Assembly (NCBI RefSeq): GCF_000718985.1
Contig: NZ_JODL01000014.1
Span: 71,405-135,404, forward strand
DNA length: 64,000 nucleotides
Source: Streptomyces megasporus
GTDB taxonomy: Bacteria; Actinomycetota; Actinomycetes; Streptomycetales; Streptomycetaceae
Direction: 5' to 3'
The notes below the pieces were generated by a model. That model searched no databases. It saw only the letters and a list, made by a program, of their open reading frames with translations, and was not told the origin of the DNA. Numbering within the stretch: the first letter of the stretch is position 1; each line of letters starts with the position of its first letter. Positions 61,268 through 64,000 of the stretch are shown here, piece after piece. The translations under genes were made by a program, and so were the position numbers.

Positions 61268-63268
61268 ATGGAAGAGCCGCGTCGCCTCGGCGGCCGGTAC
61301 GAGCTGGGCTCGGTGCTCGGCCGAGGCGGTATGGCCGAGGTCTACCTCGCCCACGACACCCGTCTGGGCCGCACCGTCGCGGTGAAGACACTCCGGGTGG
61401 ACCTCGCTCGCGACCCCACGTTCCAGGCCCGCTTCCGCCGTGAGGCCCAGTCGGCCGCCTCGCTCAACCACCCGGCCATCGTCGCCGTCTACGACACCGG
61501 CGAGGACTACGTCGACGGGATCTCCATCCCCTACATCGTCATGGAGTACGTCGACGGCTCCACTCTCCGCGAGCTGCTGCACTCCGGACGCAAGCTGCTG
61601 CCCGAACGCTCGCTGGAGATGTGCGTCGGCATCCTCCAGGCCCTGGAGTACTCCCACCGCAACGGCATCGTCCACCGCGACATCAAGCCGGCGAACGTCA
61701 TGCTGACGCGCACCGGGCAGGTCAAGGTGATGGACTTCGGCATCGCCCGCGCCATGGGCGATGCCGGCATGACCATGACCCAGACCGCGGCCGTCATCGG
61801 CACCGCCCAGTACCTCTCCCCGGAGCAGGCCAAAGGCGAGACGGTGGACGCCCGCTCCGACCTGTACTCCACGGGTTGCCTGCTGTACGAGCTGCTGACG
61901 GTCCGGCCGCCCTTCGTGGGCGACTCCCCCGTCGCGGTCGCCTACCAGCACGTGCGGGAGGAGCCGCAGCCGCCGAGCACCTTCGACCCCGAGATCACGC
62001 CCGAGATGGACGCCATCGTCCTCAAGGCGCTGATGAAGGACCCGGACTACCGCTACCAGTCCGCCGACGAGATGCGCGCCGACATCGAGGCGGCCCTCGA
62101 CGGCCAGCCGGTCGGCGCCGCGGCGGCGATGGGGGCGGCCTCCTACGCGGCCGGCGGCTACCCTCCCGAGGACCAGCCGACCGCCGCCCTGCGCACCGCG
62201 GCCCCGCCGGCCGGGCAGACGTCCATGCTGCCGCCGATGCGCGACGACGACGGCGGATACGGCTACGACGACCGGCCCGACCGGCGTCGGCAGAGCGGGA
62301 AGAGGAACCTCTCCACGATCCTGCTGGTGCTCGGCGGCATCCTGGTGCTGGTGGGCGCGGTCTTCATCGGCAAGGTGATCTTCAGCTCCTCCGGGAACGA
62401 CCCCAGGGTGCCCGACCTCGCCGGGCAGAGTTTCGAGGAGGCCCGGGAGAAGGCGGAGAACGTCAGACTCAAGGTCGCCAAGGGGCCGAGCGAGTTCTGC
62501 GAGCAGGAGAAGGACACCGTCTGCAAGACCGATCCGGCGGCGGGCACACAGGTTCCCGAGGACACCACGATCAAGCTGATCATGTCCAAGGGGCCCAGCG
62601 CGGTCGAGGTCCCGGACGTCACCGGTGAGAACGTCGACGAGGCCGAGAAGACGCTGCGGAAGGAGAATTTCGAGGTCGAGCGGAAGGCGGAGATCTCCGA
62701 CAAGCCCGCCGGCACGGTGCTCTCGCAGGACCCGGCGGGCGGCAGCGAGGCCAAGCCCGGCAGCACCGTCACCCTGACCGTGGCCCAGGAGGACACGCGG
62801 CTGACCGTCCCGAACGCCGTCGGGAGGAACTTCGCGGAGGCCGAGTCCGATCTGAAGACCCTGGGATTCGTCGTGGTGAGGGACGAGCGAGAGGACGGCT
62901 CCCAGCAGCCGGACACCGTGCTCGAACAGAGCCTCCCCCCCGGCACCAAGGCGGCTCCCGGCACCACGATCACCCTGACCGTGGCCAAGGCGCCCGCGGA
63001 GCAGCCGGTCACCGTCCCGGACGTTCGGAACCAGAAGCTCAAGGAAGCCCGCAAGGCCCTTGAGGACCTGGGCCTCCAGGTCAACGTCCAGGGCTCCGAC
63101 GACGAGAACGCCACGGTCGTGGGCACCGACCCCGGGCCCGGTTCCCAGCTCAAGAAGGGCGACTCGATCACCGTGATCGCCTTCGGCGGCGGTGGGGGCG
63201 ACGGCAGGCCGGGCGGACCCGGCGGCTTCATCGAGGGCATGAACGGCGGACGCGGCGACGACGACTGA
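61268..63268 (+). CDS. pknB: PASTA Ser/Thr protein kinase PknB
   Basis: 666 residues: cytoplasmic kinase domain (11-270, LGRGGMAEVYLA, VAVKTL, HRDIKPANVML, VMDFGIARAM, activation loop TMTQTAAVIGTAQYLSPEQ), a membrane helix (about 347-372), and four PASTA repeats (about 378-655) that sense muropeptides or lipid II. It ends in a Gly-rich tail. It phosphorylates FHA and cell wall enzymes. Last gene of the operon; the start ATG follows GGAG. Confidence 0.96.
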   Translation: MEEPRRLGGRYELGSVLGRGGMAEVYLAHDTRLGRTVAVKTLRVDLARDPTFQARFRREAQSAASLNHPAIVAVYDTGEDYVDGISIPYIVMEYVDGSTLRELLHSGRKLLPERSLEMCVGILQALEYSHRNGIVHRDIKPANVMLTRTGQVKVMDFGIARAMGDAGMTMTQTAAVIGTAQYLSPEQAKGETVDARSDLYSTGCLLYELLTVRPPFVGDSPVAVAYQHVREEPQPPSTFDPEITPEMDAIVLKALMKDPDYRYQSADEMRADIEAALDGQPVGAAAAMGAASYAAGGYPPEDQPTAALRTAAPPAGQTSMLPPMRDDDGGYGYDDRPDRRRQSGKRNLSTILLVLGGILVLVGAVFIGKVIFSSSGNDPRVPDLAGQSFEEAREKAENVRLKVAKGPSEFCEQEKDTVCKTDPAAGTQVPEDTTIKLIMSKGPSAVEVPDVTGENVDEAEKTLRKENFEVERKAEISDKPAGTVLSQDPAGGSEAKPGSTVTLTVAQEDTRLTVPNAVGRNFAEAESDLKTLGFVVVRDEREDGSQQPDTVLEQSLPPGTKAAPGTTITLTVAKAPAEQPVTVPDVRNQKLKEARKALEDLGLQVNVQGSDDENATVVGTDPGPGSQLKKGDSITVIAFGGGGGDGRPGGPGGFIEGMNGGRGDDD

Positions 63269-63304
63269 TCCGCCGGGCGCCCGCCCGCACGCACGACGAG
63301 AGCC

Positions 63305-63340
63305 CGAGGGCCCGACCGGTTCCCACCGGTCGGGCCCTCG
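63305..63340. terminator. Perfect 16-bp hairpin after pknB
   Basis: CGAGGGCCCGACCGGT and its complement flank TCCC, 37 bases past the pknB stop. 63341-63484 holds nothing recognisable. Confidence 0.85.
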
Positions 63341-63484
63341 AATTCGATTTCACCCCACGTCAGCGCTTTCCCGCCTCCAGCCCCTTGCCGAGATCCGCCG
63401 TTCCGGAAACAGCGCGCAGGAGCGGCCGGCGAGTACTGGTTCAGAGTGTCAGGCGGAGCGAGGTCCCAAGGCGGCGAGGTCGTC

Positions 63485-63853
63485 TCACGCCTTGTCGTTG
63501 TACACCCACTGGCAGGAGGTCGCGTCGATGGACTTGCTGCCGTACTCGCCGCGGCAGGCCCCGTAGGCGATCCTGGAGCCTTCGGGGAAGGAGAGGTTCC
63601 AGGTCTTGCACGTACCCGCGCCGTTCGGGTTCCAGTAGCTGGTGGTGTCGTCGTAGTAGGTGAGCCTTCCGACTGCCGAGTGACCGTCCGCCGCGGTGTC
63701 GCACACCTCGAACGTCTCACCGTAGGACGTGAAGGTGACCTTGGCGCCACCGCCCAGCGCGCCTATGGACCCGCTGGCGGAGGCGGGCGAAACCATCAAT
63801 CCCACCGCACCCAGGCTCATGGCCACCACCGAGACCACCTTGGAAGCTCTCAC
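63485..63853 (-). CDS. Small secreted cysteine-containing protein
   Basis: 122 residues. Signal peptide (about 1-28, cleavage near PASASG) is followed by a mature region of about 94 residues with four Cys (VCD, GTCK, GACR, SCQW), probably two disulfides, and many aromatic residues. No family recognised; an extracellular enzyme inhibitor or binding protein is possible. The GTG at 63853 has AAGGAAGA upstream. It neighbours the transposase fragment. Confidence 0.72.
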   Translation of the reverse strand: MRASKVVSVVAMSLGAVGLMVSPASASGSIGALGGGAKVTFTSYGETFEVCDTAADGHSAVGRLTYYDDTTSYWNPNGAGTCKTWNLSFPEGSRIAYGACRGEYGSKSIDATSCQWVYNDKA

Positions 63854-63925
63854 TCTTCCTTCACCCCTTGCTCTTGACGTGTACACCAAGCGAGCGATCA
63901 TGCTAGATGAATGAGTCCGATGTCT

Positions 63926-64000
63926 TCAGTGGTCATAGGCGATCAGGGATCGCTTGACCGGGGCGCCGGTGGTCCAGTTGTGCCAGATGGCGGTGGCCAG
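63926..64000 (-). CDS. Transposase, C-terminal end (cut by window edge)
   Basis: The last 24 codons read LATAIWHNWTTGAPVKRSLI then AYDH and stop, a tail found in Streptomyces insertion-sequence transposases, probably IS982-like (from memory). The rest lies outside the window. No inverted repeat could be checked because the other end is not visible. Confidence 0.6.
   Translation of the reverse strand: MATAIWHNWTTGAPVKRSLIAYDH

Overview
The window is GC-rich, densely coded DNA that reads as a Streptomyces chromosome, probably from the conserved core. Evidence: a mycothiol-dependent enzyme family, a bacterial proteasome activator, two branched-chain keto acid dehydrogenase clusters with an Lrp regulator (BkdR), and the FHA/PstP/RodA/PbpA/PknB cell-growth operon. 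There are many GTG starts and GTGA/ATGA start-stop overlaps. Gene order resembles the core of known Streptomyces genomes (recalled from memory, not checked). No rRNA, CRISPR array, prophage or biosynthetic cluster is visible. One tRNA (Leu, CAG) is present, and the last 75 bases carry what looks like the 3' end of a transposase gene.

Layout. 0.1-4.6 kb: an MMPL exporter, a small P-loop kinase and a phospholipase D/cardiolipin synthase. 4.6-8.9 kb: aspS, divergent from a PAS-GAF-SpoIIE-HATPase regulator. 9-20 kb: housekeeping and metabolic genes (pirin, SseB-like, FadE-type acyl-CoA dehydrogenase, M18 aminopeptidase, a small membrane protein, a thioredoxin-NHL protein, an EEP hydrolase, a YiaA protein, a nitrilase, a mycothiol-dependent enzyme). 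20-23 kb: a GntR regulator coupled to an MFS transporter, plus a GNAT enzyme. 23-26.7 kb: the first bkd cluster. 27-32 kb: an APH-like phosphotransferase and two head-to-head Ser/Thr kinases. 32-33.6 kb: the proteasome activator Bpa and a secreted, membrane-anchored protein. 33.7-41.7 kb: one long reverse-strand operon running from a second bkd cluster through mobA-like, moeA, a potassium channel and a quinone oxidoreductase. 41.9-51.7 kb: bkdR, a TetR regulator, paaN, a DUF5819/HTTM/TrmH operon, and paaABCDE. 51.8-54.7 kb: rhodanese, J-domain-like and DUF2252 proteins. 54.9-63.3 kb: tRNA-Leu and the growth/division operon. 63.5-64 kb: a small secreted protein and the transposase end.

How it fits together. 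The two BCDH complexes and the acyl-CoA dehydrogenase supply or degrade branched and straight acyl-CoAs. The paa genes open the phenylacetyl-CoA ring. A 14-16 bp TetR-type operator lies upstream of paaABCDE and between the TetR gene and paaN. A one-mismatch copy lies between the second bkd cluster and bkdR, which suggests cross-regulation of aromatic and branched-chain catabolism. The right-hand operon couples peptidoglycan elongation enzymes to a PASTA kinase/phosphatase pair and two FHA readers. Convergent genes are separated by unusually perfect GC hairpins.

The most system-like candidate is the translationally coupled DUF5819-HTTM pair. Its architecture resembles the SdpA/SdpB toxin-maturation pair of Bacillus, but no SdpC-like peptide gene is visible beside it.
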